Assembly (NCBI GenBank): GCA_964392655.1
Contig: CAYMQY010000002.1
Span: forward strand, 9,268 to 73,267
Source of the DNA: M3007 sp964392655
Lineage (GTDB): Bacteria > Bacteroidota > Bacteroidia > Chitinophagales > Saprospiraceae
Reading direction: 5' to 3'
Length of the DNA: 64,000 nt
Below are positions 54,488 through 64,000 of this stretch, piece after piece (within the stretch, counting starts at the first letter, position 1; each line of letters starts with the position of its first letter). Under the pieces are notes generated by a model. The model saw only the letters and a list, made by a program, of their open reading frames with translations, was not told the DNA's origin and searched no databases. The translations under genes and the position numbers were made by a program.

Positions 54488-54661
54488 ACGGGAAGATTGC
54501 TTTGAACAGGGATGAGGGCGTTTCGACAGACGACCAAATCTGGGAGGAATGGGTGCAGGCGCCGTCGGAACCGGGAGGTGCCGGACAGGGATCAAAAACG
54601 GGGCCGAATCGGATTTTGCCTGAAAATTACCCCGAAAGGGCTACGAAAAGATGCGGCGGAT

Positions 54662-55999
54662 TTATGCCACACCGGAGTTCCGGCGGGCGTCGTACCATTC
54701 CAGAATTACCAGAACGGCAAACAACGGGACCAGCCAGATGACGCGTGCTTGGAAGCGCATGTCCACCATCGAAACGCCGCCGCAAACCAGCGCGTTGGCG
54801 GCGAGGGCGAGTAATACAAATGCCGTCATTCGCTGCATTGCCGGCGTACTTTGGAAACCCCTGGTACGCCAAAAAACGGCCGCAAACACCAGAAAACTCA
54901 GCAACACGGCGAATCGCTGGAAGACGTCCAGCACGTGATTGTCCCACTGCTCGGTGTATTGCTTGCTGTTTCGCATGGCCGGAACCTGATCGGGCATGGC
55001 GTCGCGGATGGCGTCGAACGGCGGATGTCCCTCGCGTTCTTTGAAAATGATCCGCCCTTCGAAGGTGAAAAACTGCGTCAACGCCGTTTCCACGGTTTTG
55101 ATGCCAAACTTGCGCACATAGCCAGGTTTGGTGAAAAACGCCGACAGCACGCGGTTGTAGTCGTCCTTGTTGGCTGCCCAGCCGCCGGTTTTGTACACCG
55201 GGCTTTCCGAACTCCAGAGAAAATCATCAGGGATTGAGTCCTTGTAGGCGCAAAGTCCCCAATTGCCCGACTTGCCGCAATACTCCTGCAAAAACGGTTT
55301 TAGCAAGCCCATCTGGTTGAGCCGCCCGACCATGAACACATGCGAGGCCTTGTCGCGCACAAAGCCGCCGCCATGCATGTAGTGCAGGGTCGGGATGGTA
55401 AAATAGGCCAGTACCCACAGTCCGGTTACCCACCAGAATCGCCGGATCGGAAATGCCGAATGCATGCGCCATTTTCGCCAGGCCCAATACCCGCCAACAC
55501 CCAGCAGGATCACAAGAAAAATGTAGTGGTTGGAAAAATGCGCCGACAGACCCAGCCAAAGCACAAAACCGCAAAACACGGCCTGTGCCCGACGCAGGCG
55601 CTCGGCGAACAACAGAATTCCCGCGCTCAGGATGGCAGTCGGGGTCAGGAAGTCGGGCATGAGCATGCCGGTGGTGATCCCGATATGTGTAGTAAGCGTG
55701 AACACGGCTATGGTTGCCAAAGGCCGAATGCCTGGCTCAGTGGCTGAAAAAACGCGAAAAGCCAAATGAATCAACGCCGACACCAGCAGCGCCTGCACGA
55801 ACACAACCAACCAAAGACTCTCCATCAGCGATACATGCCGGATAAATAACCCATAAGTGATTGGCCTGTAATCGGACACCGCGCCGAGGAAACCACCGGT
55901 GATGTAGGTGGCCGTGTCGGCATACAGGAACGGGTAGCCGTTGTTGAACGCCGGGAAGAGGAGGAGCAGGGCGCCGAGGAGGATGGAGAACGTGCGCAT
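54662..55999 (-). CDS. Multi-pass membrane protein of unknown function
   Basis: This protein has 445 residues with about nine hydrophobic helices. A first-loop YADTATYITGG and a large loop after helix 6 (RDKASHVFMVGRLNQMGLLK, then CGKSGNWGLCAYKDSIPDDF) are the clearest marks. The large loop contains two Cys. The topology and the early Asp resemble GT-C membrane transferases, but no diagnostic motif is seen. It stands alone between the protease and the CPBP gene on the same strand. Confidence 0.7.
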   Translation of the reverse strand: MRTFSILLGALLLLFPAFNNGYPFLYADTATYITGGFLGAVSDYRPITYGLFIRHVSLMESLWLVVFVQALLVSALIHLAFRVFSATEPGIRPLATIAVFTLTTHIGITTGMLMPDFLTPTAILSAGILLFAERLRRAQAVFCGFVLWLGLSAHFSNHYIFLVILLGVGGYWAWRKWRMHSAFPIRRFWWVTGLWVLAYFTIPTLHYMHGGGFVRDKASHVFMVGRLNQMGLLKPFLQEYCGKSGNWGLCAYKDSIPDDFLWSSESPVYKTGGWAANKDDYNRVLSAFFTKPGYVRKFGIKTVETALTQFFTFEGRIIFKEREGHPPFDAIRDAMPDQVPAMRNSKQYTEQWDNHVLDVFQRFAVLLSFLVFAAVFWRTRGFQSTPAMQRMTAFVLLALAANALVCGGVSMVDMRFQARVIWLVPLFAVLVILEWYDARRNSGVA

Positions 56000-56130
56000 G
56001 GTCGTTAAACATTAACAGGATCGCCTCAAAAGTTGGCTGCTTCAGTATAGTGGTCCGAAAAATTTGGGGGCATGCACTTCGACGCCTTTCAGACAGATTC
56101 TGTATGTCCGGAGTATAGTCCGAGTTTTGC

Positions 56131-56140
56131 NNNNNNNNNN
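56131..56140. other. Short assembly gap (10 N)
   Basis: Ten N lie in a non-coding stretch between 55999 and the CPBP gene stop at 56159. The different length from the 100-N runs suggests a different joining step, so neighbour relations across it should be treated with care. Confidence 0.9.
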
Positions 56141-56158
56141 TTAAGCAGCACTCGCGCG

Positions 56159-56923
56159 TTAAGAGAGATTACAGAAAAACAGGGCTGTAAATATGGCTCC
56201 AATCCAATCGAAACCCTGTTCAAACTCTTCAGCCTGTTCAACCGCTTGGGTAACAATATCTTTTTCGAGTCTTCCGGTACCCAGTGCAAAATTGACGAAC
56301 CCATGCACAAGGCTTACGACAATGATATTTCCCGTACGTAAAAGCAATCCGCTAAAAAAAATGCCGACACAAAAGGCGAAAATTACCTGCCGGGTAATGC
56401 CCCAAAAATTGTCCGGTTCTCTAAAAAGATTGATGAAATGCACGACCCCAAACATCAATGCTGCCAGCGCCGCACTTATGTAGAACACATACCGGTTTTG
56501 GGCCTGTGCGCGAATGAACAAAGGGAAAATGATCCCCCTGAACGAGACCTCTTCCACCATGCCGACCAACAACACATTAAGCGTGAATGCCACGAAAAGT
56601 AGTACGTCTGCATTGGCGTAGGTATCCCATTTGCCGACAGCGGCTATTGACAAGAGGCTTGCTATTATGATAAGCGCCTGAGGATTTTGTACTGAAAATG
56701 GCTTGTTTAAGCCATTGAATTGTAAAAGGCTGAATCTTTTGATCAATATCAGGAGGAATACCAGAATCACCGTCCGGACAAAAATGCCGGCCAATAACTC
56801 GTTTTGGATAAGGTTTTCGGAATACAAGTTTAAGTATTCCGTAAGCGGTTTTCCCAACTGGAGCAGCCCAATGAAACCCAAAAATACGAAAGCGATTTGT
56901 TGGTATTCCTTTTTAAGATTCAT
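56159..56923 (-). CDS. CPBP-family intramembrane metalloprotease
   Basis: This 254-residue protein has about seven helices. The family motifs are present: EExxxR in MVEEVSFRGIIFP, FxxxH in FGVVHFINLF, and HxxxN in HGFVNFALG. CPBP/Abi proteins cleave CAAX-like or other membrane substrates, or serve in bacteriocin self-immunity. No bacteriocin genes are nearby, so the role is unassigned. The C-terminus ends ~20 bp from the 10-N gap. Confidence 0.9.
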   Translation of the reverse strand: MNLKKEYQQIAFVFLGFIGLLQLGKPLTEYLNLYSENLIQNELLAGIFVRTVILVFLLILIKRFSLLQFNGLNKPFSVQNPQALIIIASLLSIAAVGKWDTYANADVLLFVAFTLNVLLVGMVEEVSFRGIIFPLFIRAQAQNRYVFYISAALAALMFGVVHFINLFREPDNFWGITRQVIFAFCVGIFFSGLLLRTGNIIVVSLVHGFVNFALGTGRLEKDIVTQAVEQAEEFEQGFDWIGAIFTALFFCNLS

Positions 56924-57038
56924 GCGAAAAGCAGGTTAAGGTATGTGAAGGCAATCTTGAAATCTCGTTCCTGTCGCTGTGCACCGGAAACAGCAGGTAG
57001 AATACAAGTCGGAAAACTGCTGCACGATTGTTGTCATG

Positions 57039-60000
57039 TTAGTGCCCACACACACACCGCGCTTCCTGACAGGAATGCGTCATGCCGGCGCCGTTGGTTT
57101 GGCTGCCCGGCATTTCGAACCAGAACTTGTCGCGTTTGCGGTCGTAGTTGCCGATTTCGTTCAGCGTGTCGGCGTCGTACAAGCGGCCGTTCACCATGAC
57201 GTAGCGGATGGCTTCAGTGTGGCGGATGTTCTCCAGCGGGTTTTTATCCAGCACCACCAGGTCGGCGAGTTTACCGGCTGCGAGCGAACCGATTTCCTTG
57301 TCCATACCGAGGTGTCTGGCGCCGTTCAGGGTGGCACAGCGCAGGGCCTGCATATTGCTCATGCCGCCTTGTGCCAGCATCCAGAGTTCCCAGTGGGCGC
57401 CAAGCCCTTGCAATTGACCGTGTGAACCGAGGTTGATGTTGATGCCCGCATCCTGCATTTTCTTCAGTTGCTTGCTCACTAGGATGTGGCCGTTTTCGTA
57501 TTCCTCCTCGGGAATCATGGTGCGGTGGCGCGCCCGCTCGTCGAGAATGTGGCGCGGCGTAAAATTGAGCAGGCGCTGTTTTTTCCAGATGTCTTCTTTC
57601 TGGTAAAAATAGTACTCGCCGCTCACGGCTCCATAACACACGATGAGGGTGGGCGTGTTGTGGGTTTTGGTTTTGCTCCAGAGTTGGATGACGTCGTCGT
57701 AAATTTTGGCCACAGGCAGGTTATGCTCCACGCTGGTGTGGCCGTCCACCACCTGCGTGAGGTTGTGGTAAAAAAACGAGCCGCCCTCGGGCACCACTTC
57801 CATGTTCAGTTCGCGCGCGGCGGCTATGACCTGCTGGCGCTGGTCGCGGCGCGGCTGGTTGTAACTTTTTACCGAAAAAGCGCCCCAGGCTTTGGTGCGG
57901 CGCAGGGTGCTGCGCGCGTCGTCGAGGCTGTTGATTGGAGCCTTGAAATCGCCGTCGGCGCCGTACAGAATAGTGCCGGTGCTGTACAGGCGCGGGCCGG
58001 TCATGCGGCCCGAGCGCAGCATTTCGGCATTGGAAAACGCCATTTCGGAGTTCACCGAAGGGTCGTGCATGGTGGTGACGCCGTAGGCNNNNNNNNNNNN
58101 NNNNNNNNNNNNNNNNNNNNNNNNNNNNNNNNNNNNNNNNNNNNNNNNNNNNNNNNNNNNNNNNNNNNNNNNNNNNNNNNNNNNNNNNGTTGTACTCGGC
58201 GGCGGTGCCGACGAACACGATCTTGTTGTTTTGTACTGCCAGCACGCCGTTTTCGATCACACGGTCGTCTTCCATCGTGATGAGTCGGGCGTTCTGGAAA
58301 ACGACGGTTCCTTCCGGAGTGTCGGTTTTCAGCGTGAGGCCGATCTTTTGTCCGGATTCGGGAAGGGGCGGCAGGCTGTCGGGCGCGCCGGGCAAAAACG
58401 TGAAGCGATTGCTGAGGTCAATGGTGAAATACTCGTCGCCAAGGGTGTAATGCACTTTTTTGCCGTCGGCGCTCCAGTGGAGGTTGTAGCCGGCGTCTTT
58501 GGCAATCGGACTGAGCGGGATGGCCTTGGTGTCGGCGCTCAGGTCAATCACTTGGCCCGGGGCCGGCATGGCGCACACATATCCTTTGTGCAGTTCGGTG
58601 AATGCCAGCCACTTGCCGTCGGGCGAAGGCGCCCACTGGTTCACATATTTGCTTTTGAACAGTTCGCGGCGATCCTGGCCGTTCAGATCGAAAGAGACTA
58701 ATTTTTTATCCAGACCACCGAACAGGTAGCCGCCGGTATTGACGAGTATGCGGGTGCCGTCGGCGCTAAAGCGCGGGTTTTCGCCCTGGTCGGTGACAAA
58801 GTGCGCGGCGATTTGCCCTTTCAGATCCAGATAAAACACGCCGGTTTTTTCCACTTTGGAAATACCGAGTTCGTCGTCGCCGTCCTGCAGGCGGTAAGCG
58901 ATTTTCTGGCCATCGGGTGAGAAGGACGGGGTGCGGAAAATACCACCGTACACCGGCAGTTGGGAGGGTTTGCCTTCGGCAAGGTCAACCCGCCAGAGGC
59001 CGCCGCCGTACAGGTCGTTCCAGGTGACGTACACCACGAACCGGCCATTCGGTGAAAAACAGGGTTCGTATTCCAGCATCTCCGGGTTGGTCGCGACGAC
59101 ACGTGTGACCTGCGTGCTTTCGTAGGGCGATTTTACCAACAACTCCGGCTTGCCGTCGGGCAGGGTCTTTTTGTACAACTTGCCGGCAGCGTTGAACACC
59201 AGCGTTTTACCGTCGGGACTGGTGACGGCGTGGCGGATAGCGCGGGCACTGAATTCGGGTTCAAATACTTTGTTTTCAAAACGGACGGTTTCGGCTACCC
59301 GGGTTTTTACGTTGCAGCGGAAGGGTATTTCCTTTTGGGTAAACATGCCCGCAAATCCCTTCTGGTCAACCAGAAACGTCAGGTTGAAATTGATTTGCCG
59401 CAGTTTTCCACCGGCCCAGATGACGATGCTGCGGTCGGGGGTATTGCTTTGAATAGGAAGCCAGTCAAAACCGGGATAAATGCCGAAAATCGTCCAGGCT
59501 TCCTGCTGGTCTTTGTCGAGGCCGTCGTAGATCGGAAACTCTTCGCCCGAGCCGAGGTCGCGCACGAAGAGCGTGGTTTTGGTGTCCACCCGGCGCACGA
59601 AGGCCAGCCATTTGCCGTCGGGACTTATCTGCGGACGGCAGGCTCCGCCGGAACCGCCGGTTACTTCCTCGATTTTGCCTTCCTGCCGGTCGTATCGGCG
59701 GACGGCAAAAATCTGTTTAAGCGGGTCTTTGTTGTACTGGAAAAAGCCGCCGCCGTACAGGTCTTCGCTGAAATACACATAACGCCCGTCGGGACTTACG
59801 CAGGGTTCGTTCACATCCTGCTGGTCGTTTTTGCGCTTGGTGAGTTGAATACCGTCGCCGCCGGAAAGGTGGTAAAGCCACATTTCGCCGGCGCCGAGCG
59901 AGCGGGTGCTGGTGAAATGTTTGCGGGCCACGAAATACTGGCCGTCGGGCATCCAGGCGGGGTTGTTCAGCAGGCGAAACGATTCGGTGGTCACCTGCCG

Positions 60001-60369
60001 GGCCTTGGAGCCGTCGGTGTTCATCACCCAGATATTGTCGCCGCCGCCTGCATCGCTCGTGAAAAGCAGTTGTTTGCCGTCGGGCGAAAAGCGCGGCTGC
60101 ACTTCCCAAGCCAGGCCGGAGCGGATACAGGTGGCGTCGCCGCCGGTGACGGGCATGGTGTAAATGTCACCCAGCAGGTCAAAAGCGATTGTTTTGCCGT
60201 CGGGACTGATGTCAAGGTTCATCCACGTTCCTTCCGTGACGCTGAAGGCGGCGTCGGAGTAGGGGATACCTTCGGGAGCAGATACGTCCCACTTTTTTTT
60301 GTCGGTTTGGGAGAAAAGGGCGGTCGTTGCCGCGAAGAGACAGATTGCAGTCAGAATTCGTTTTTGCAT
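57039..60369 (-). CDS. TolB-like propeller / amidohydrolase fusion (one assembly gap)
   Basis: One gene is interrupted by 100 N at 58089-58188. It starts at 60369 with a signal peptide (MQKRILTAICLF...ALFSQ). Residues ~40-670 are PD40/TolB-type WD repeats (LDISPDGKTIAFDLLGDIYT, QPRFSPDGKQLLFTSDAGGG, and similar). An amidohydrolase follows (VFQNARLITMEDDRVIENGV, LAVQNNKIVFVGTAAEYN [gap] AYGVTTMHDPSVNSEM), ending in NARHLGMDKEIGSLAAGKLA-like and VVLDKNPLENIRHT. The two pieces are in different frames because of the gap. The HxH metal motif is probably in the missing part. A secreted or periplasmic imidazolonepropionase- or dipeptidase-like hydrolase is likely; the substrate is unknown. Confidence 0.88.
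58089..58188. other. Assembly gap (100 N) within the amidohydrolase gene
   Basis: This is a run of exactly 100 N. The upstream piece ends GTAAEYN and the downstream piece begins AYGVTTMHDP. The first metal-binding HxH of the amidohydrolase domain would fall in it, and the frame shift across it is an artefact of gap size. Confidence 0.95.
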
Positions 60370-60403
60370 GATGTCAAAAGCGTATTGGATAAAAGTTTTT
60401 GGG

Positions 60404-60823
60404 TCAGGGTTTGCGGATTACCTTGGCCAATGCTAAAAAAACAAACACCAGCCCGGTCAGGATGATAGGCGGTGGGAAGGTAAATTTGGCCATAATGGCG
60501 AAGCAAATCCCGAATATGGGCAGGTTGATCCAAAGGACGCCGTTCAGCAGGGCGTCGTCCTGACAGCGGCGCAGCAGGTGCGCATTTATCAGACCGGCAA
60601 ACAGGTAGAGCAGGGAGAAGCAGGCGCTGAGCGCGGTGAACAGGCCATCCATCGTGACCTCCATGCCGGCAAGGTTTTGCCGGTAGTTTTGCATCAGGTC
60701 AATGAGTTGTTTTTCGGTGTCGTTTGCCGGTACCGGCTCGTTCAGAAAACTGAGGGCGTGAATGGCTGCGGTAATCAGTTGGAGTACCACAGCCACCCAC
60801 CACCAGGTTTTGTAATTGCGCAT
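60404..60823 (-). CDS. Small four-helix membrane protein
   Basis: This 139-residue protein has four hydrophobic helices (WWWVAVVLQLITAAIHALSF, LSACFSLLYLFAGLINAHLL, VLWINLPIFGICFAIMA, IILTGLVFVFLALAKVI). The pattern matches small conserved Bacteroidota membrane proteins with a LIC_13387-like layout, but no function is known. It is 34 bp upstream of the amidohydrolase start on the same strand and is probably cotranscribed. Confidence 0.75.
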   Translation of the reverse strand: MRNYKTWWWVAVVLQLITAAIHALSFLNEPVPANDTEKQLIDLMQNYRQNLAGMEVTMDGLFTALSACFSLLYLFAGLINAHLLRRCQDDALLNGVLWINLPIFGICFAIMAKFTFPPPIILTGLVFVFLALAKVIRKP

Positions 60824-60861
60824 GATGGTTTGTTTTTTAACCTGAAAAAATGCGCGTAAAG

Positions 60862-60900
60862 AAAAAGACTTTCCCGGTTATTAAACCTGGAAAGTCTTTT
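60862..60900 (-). terminator. Terminator after the heme-like lipoprotein gene
   Basis: AAAGACTTTCC (60864-60874) pairs with GGAAAGTCTTT (60889-60899), with two more pairs past one mismatch. The minus strand continues with T-rich sequence (TTTTTCTTT). It lies 13 bp after the stop at 60913. Confidence 0.75.
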
Positions 60901-60912
60901 GAGGTGCGAGGC

Positions 60913-61302
60913 TTATTGTATGTATCCATTTTTGGCCCAGCAAGCGAGCTGATCCAGCGTTGCCTGCGGCAATTTGGAGGATCCTTCCGGCATAGGGTCA
61001 CAGCCGCTGCCGTGGTTGACCGAGCACAGAATATCGTGCGATTCAAAGCCGAATTTCACGCCTGAGTAAGTAGACAGATCCAGGCCGTGTTCTTTGGTTA
61101 CGGCATCGTGGCAACCACCCAGTGCGCAACTGTTGTCCATGATGTCTTTGATTGCGAGGGTGTAGGTGTTTGTGTTGGCTACAATTGAAGTGCAGTCTAC
61201 ATCATTGATGTAGTCGGGATTTTGGCTGTCTTTACTGCAACCTGCCCAGGAAATAGCGACAATGCAGGCGATGAGCAGGCTTGAGGCAATGGAAAGTTTC
61301 AT
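60913..61302 (-). CDS. Lipoprotein with CX4CH heme-like motif
   Basis: The ATG at 61302 (MKLSIASSLLIACIVAISWA) gives 129 residues; a longer frame to 61374 lacks a signal. A lipobox (ISWAGC) marks it as a lipoprotein. It contains IMDNSCALGGCHDA, where the two Cys are four residues apart before the His, instead of the CXXCH of c-type cytochromes. A HGSGCDPMPEG region and a terminal LDQLACWAKNGYIQ resemble small cytochrome-like proteins of Bacteroidota with planctomycete-type motifs. It probably sits at the outer membrane or periplasm. Heme binding is uncertain because of the spacing. Confidence 0.8.
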   Translation of the reverse strand: MKLSIASSLLIACIVAISWAGCSKDSQNPDYINDVDCTSIVANTNTYTLAIKDIMDNSCALGGCHDAVTKEHGLDLSTYSGVKFGFESHDILCSVNHGSGCDPMPEGSSKLPQATLDQLACWAKNGYIQ

Positions 61303-61442
61303 AGTGTTTGAGTAATGTAGTGATGAAAAAATATTGTTTGTGCGGCCCAAAGGTATGTCGGGGGAGAAGGACACTTTCGCGTATTTTGGCCATTTTCGGA
61401 CGTATCCGGTGGTAGGCAGGGCCAGGATTGAACCAAGCAGGC

Positions 61443-61492
61443 AAAAAACCGGAAGGCTGTTTCACATACAGGTGAGCAAGGAAACAGCCTTC
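61443..61492 (-). terminator. Terminator after the SPFH gene
   Basis: GAAGGCTGTTTC (61452-61463) and GAAACAGCCTTC (61481-61492) form a perfect 12-bp stem with a 17-nt loop. The minus strand continues into six T (61443-61448). It lies just past the stop at 61517. Confidence 0.75.
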
Positions 61493-61516
61493 AGGATAAT
61501 CTGTGTTCTGTCTGTA

Positions 61517-62359
61517 CTATTGGTTAGAAGTCCCGGTCGGCCTTGCCGGAATAGGTGCCGGATTGTCGCGTTCCGGATCCATGAGCATTGGTACGGACCC
61601 GTTGGAAATAATGACTTTGGCGTTTGGAGATTTGCTCAATTCCAGCCAGGCTTCCAGTGCTTTGAACTGCAGTACCTGCTGGTTAAGTCCTTCTGAAATG
61701 ATTTTGTTGGCATCGCGTTGACCCTGTGCCTGGAGGCGTTTTCGCTCTGCTTCCTGCTTTTCCTGTTGCAATATGAACTCCATGCGTTGTGCCTGTTGTT
61801 CGGCTTCAAGTTTGTCCTCAATAGCCTTGGTCAGGTTGCGCGGCAGTACGATGCTCTTCAGGAGTACGGCTTCGACGATTATCCCTTTTTTGGACAGGGT
61901 TTGCATCATCAGTTCGCGAATACTGGTTTCAATTTCAGCCCGACCACCCGAGTGCATGTCTTTGGCGTAATACTTGGCCGTGACATCGGCAACCGCCGAG
62001 CGGAAAACCGGCAATATGATGGTCTGTTCGTAGTCCAGACCAACATTTCTCAAAAGTTCCGGTGCATCTTTTTGCACGACATTGTACAGGATGGAAACCT
62101 CACTCTGGATTGTCAGCCCTTCCCTGGACGGGATGTTGACGGATACTTCGATGTTTTCAGTTTGTCCGCTGATCTTGACGAAGGTGCTGGTGAACGGGTT
62201 GAACGTGCGCATGCCACTCGTGTAGACTTTGTCTTCGTATTTGCCCAGCTTTCGCTTCACGCCGAACTCCCCCTGACGCACCACAACGCAACTTGTAGTG
62301 CTGATAATCAATACGCCAAGTACAATGATTGCCGGTTTAATCAATGATCTGTTTTCCAT
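61517..62359 (-). CDS. Prohibitin / SPFH (Band 7) family protein
   Basis: This 280-residue protein has an N-terminal membrane anchor with a lipobox-like STTSC, then a Band 7 domain (VVVRQGEFGVKRKLGKYEDK, VNIPSREGLTIQSEVSILYN, SIRELMMQTLSKKGIIVEAV). A charged coiled coil follows (EDKLEAEQQAQRMEFILQQE, AQGQRDANKIISEGLNQQVL). The C-tail is Pro-rich. Family members scaffold membrane microdomains or regulate proteases; the partner here is unknown. It is alone, ending at a terminator. Confidence 0.93.
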   Translation of the reverse strand: MENRSLIKPAIIVLGVLIISTTSCVVVRQGEFGVKRKLGKYEDKVYTSGMRTFNPFTSTFVKISGQTENIEVSVNIPSREGLTIQSEVSILYNVVQKDAPELLRNVGLDYEQTIILPVFRSAVADVTAKYYAKDMHSGGRAEIETSIRELMMQTLSKKGIIVEAVLLKSIVLPRNLTKAIEDKLEAEQQAQRMEFILQQEKQEAERKRLQAQGQRDANKIISEGLNQQVLQFKALEAWLELSKSPNAKVIISNGSVPMLMDPERDNPAPIPARPTGTSNQ

Positions 62360-62540
62360 GACAGTTTATAATTGAGTGTTAAACAATGGGTAGAATACCT
62401 GAAAAACGTGACTGCATGCCCGGGGTTTGGAGGGTTGTTTCGTTTTTTTGACAAAATGAGCAAAAGGATGGCAGGGCTTGCGTCCACCGGGTCAACGCAA
62501 GAGCGCCATTTTAAAAGACAGACCAATCAAAGTCCCGCCG

Positions 62541-62548
62541 TAGTTTTG
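62541..62548 (+). promoter_or_regulatory. Candidate -7 element placing the DUF2007 gene as leaderless
   Basis: TAGTTTTG matches TAnnTTTG and ends 4 bp before the ATG at 62553. Initiation 5-7 bp downstream would make the mRNA start at or next to the AUG. No TTG is seen at -33. Confidence 0.4.
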
Positions 62549-62552
62549 CGCC

Positions 62553-62924
62553 ATGCACCGCAACGACATTCTGGACGATTTTGACTTCGACGACGGGCAC
62601 TACTTTGAAGAAAACTCGGGAGAGGTGGTAGCCAAATTCTACTCGGCGATGGAAGCCGAAGTGGCTGCGGCCCGACTGCGTACCGAGGGGATTCCGTGTT
62701 TTATCGCCAACAGCGCCTCGCAGTCCGTTTTGCCGCACTTGCAACTATTGGTGCGCCTGCACGTGCGTCCACAGGATTTGGAGCGTGCCCGCGCGCTGTT
62801 GGCCGAGGCGGCTATTGACACCGAAGACCCGGCCGATGAACGGGCCGACAACCGGGCGCTCCTGTTCATGGCCATCCTGATCGGAGTTTTGTTGGCGATA
62901 CTGCTGGCGCGGGCTGTTTTTTAA
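62553..62924 (+). CDS. DUF2007-type putative signal-transducing protein
   Basis: This 123-residue protein has an acidic N-terminus (DDFDFDDGHYFEENSG) followed by the DUF2007 fold (VAKFYSAMEAEVAAARLRTE, GIPCFIANSAS, LLVRLHVRPQDLERARALLA). It ends with a single membrane helix (LLFMAILIGVLLAILLARAVF, about 103-122). DUF2007 domains resemble GlnB-like signalling folds, and their ligand is unknown. It is convergent with rfbB with an 8-bp gap. Confidence 0.85.
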   Translation: MHRNDILDDFDFDDGHYFEENSGEVVAKFYSAMEAEVAAARLRTEGIPCFIANSASQSVLPHLQLLVRLHVRPQDLERARALLAEAAIDTEDPADERADNRALLFMAILIGVLLAILLARAVF

Positions 62925-62932
62925 ATGCCGGA

Positions 62933-63961
<1,029 letters not shown>

Positions 63962-64000
63962 AGGTGGTTGTAAGGCGTTGGTTTTTTTGGAGGAGAGGGG

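Noticed and set aside
56040..56130. Insertion-sequence end next to the 10-N gap
   Set aside because: The flanking sequence has no transposase frame, terminal inverted repeat or target duplication that I can see.
61409..61440. tRNA 3' end on the minus strand (GGTTCAATCC ... CCTGCCTACCA)
   Set aside because: The T-arm stem pairs poorly and no matching 5' acceptor or D-arm is found about 75 nt upstream. At most a relic.

Overview
The window looks like a chromosomal contig from an uncultured Bacteroidota, most likely of the Saprospiria/Chitinophagia type (family not provable here). Supporting signs are Por/T9SS-type C-terminal sorting domains, LytS/LytTR pairs, a sensor kinase with two-component-regulator propellers, a TPR-membrane-HTH regulator, TAnnTTTG-like -7 elements, fairly GC-rich coding sequence and little Shine-Dalgarno usage. 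Three 100-N gaps (8224-8323, 10321-10420, 58089-58188) and one 10-N gap (56131-56140) show it is a scaffolded draft. Two of the 100-N gaps lie inside one giant paralogue, where repeats probably broke the assembly.

Region 1 (1-36300, all genes on the minus strand) is an accessory surface-protein array. Four paralogous giant secreted proteins (about 2,360 residues where complete) carry a signal peptide, an FN3-like segment, two LamG/concanavalin-like domains, carboxypeptidase-regulatory-like modules, Ig-like/BACON-like parts, a duplicated GWNW module and, in the three complete copies, a T9SS sorting tail. Each giant is immediately preceded by at least one Sec-signal protein that looks like a phage tail-fibre tip: tail collar (2589-3536, 24827-25798), peptidase S74 intramolecular chaperone (12489-14018), or an unrecognised beta-sandwich-like end (33557-34864 and 34975-36300). 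All five fibre-like proteins share one N-terminal module and differ in the C-terminal module. This repeated fibre-tip plus giant T9SS protein layout is the most interesting content.

Regulators are embedded in the array: a TPR/TM/HTH protein (4058-5803), a HisKA_2 kinase with a LytTR response regulator (14756-17109), a receiver lacking its phospho-acceptor Asp (14263-14658), and a stand-alone LytTR protein (17219-17617). Upstream of the 25798-to-17693 fibre/giant pair is a two-copy 22-bp tandem repeat whose phasing fits a LytTR operator. A working model is that local LytTR proteins control the array.

Region 2 (36430-40304) is a divergent NarL-type response regulator and a 1,038-residue propeller/Y_Y_Y/histidine kinase, probably a cognate pair. 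Region 3 (40305-53119) is mostly housekeeping and regulation: adenine deaminase, alpha/beta hydrolase, ECF sigma factor with a membrane partner, TonB-C protein, purD coupled to a hendecad-repeat coiled-coil protein, a GT-C-like membrane protein, folE, and a LytS/LytTR pair. Region 4 (53129-63961) holds a secreted zinc metalloprotease, a multi-pass membrane protein, a CPBP protease, a TolB/amidohydrolase fusion interrupted by a gap, small membrane and heme-like lipoproteins, an SPFH protein, a DUF2007 protein and rfbB.

No rRNA, tRNA, CRISPR array or intact insertion sequence was seen. All assignments come from reading translations and motifs by eye; no database search was run.
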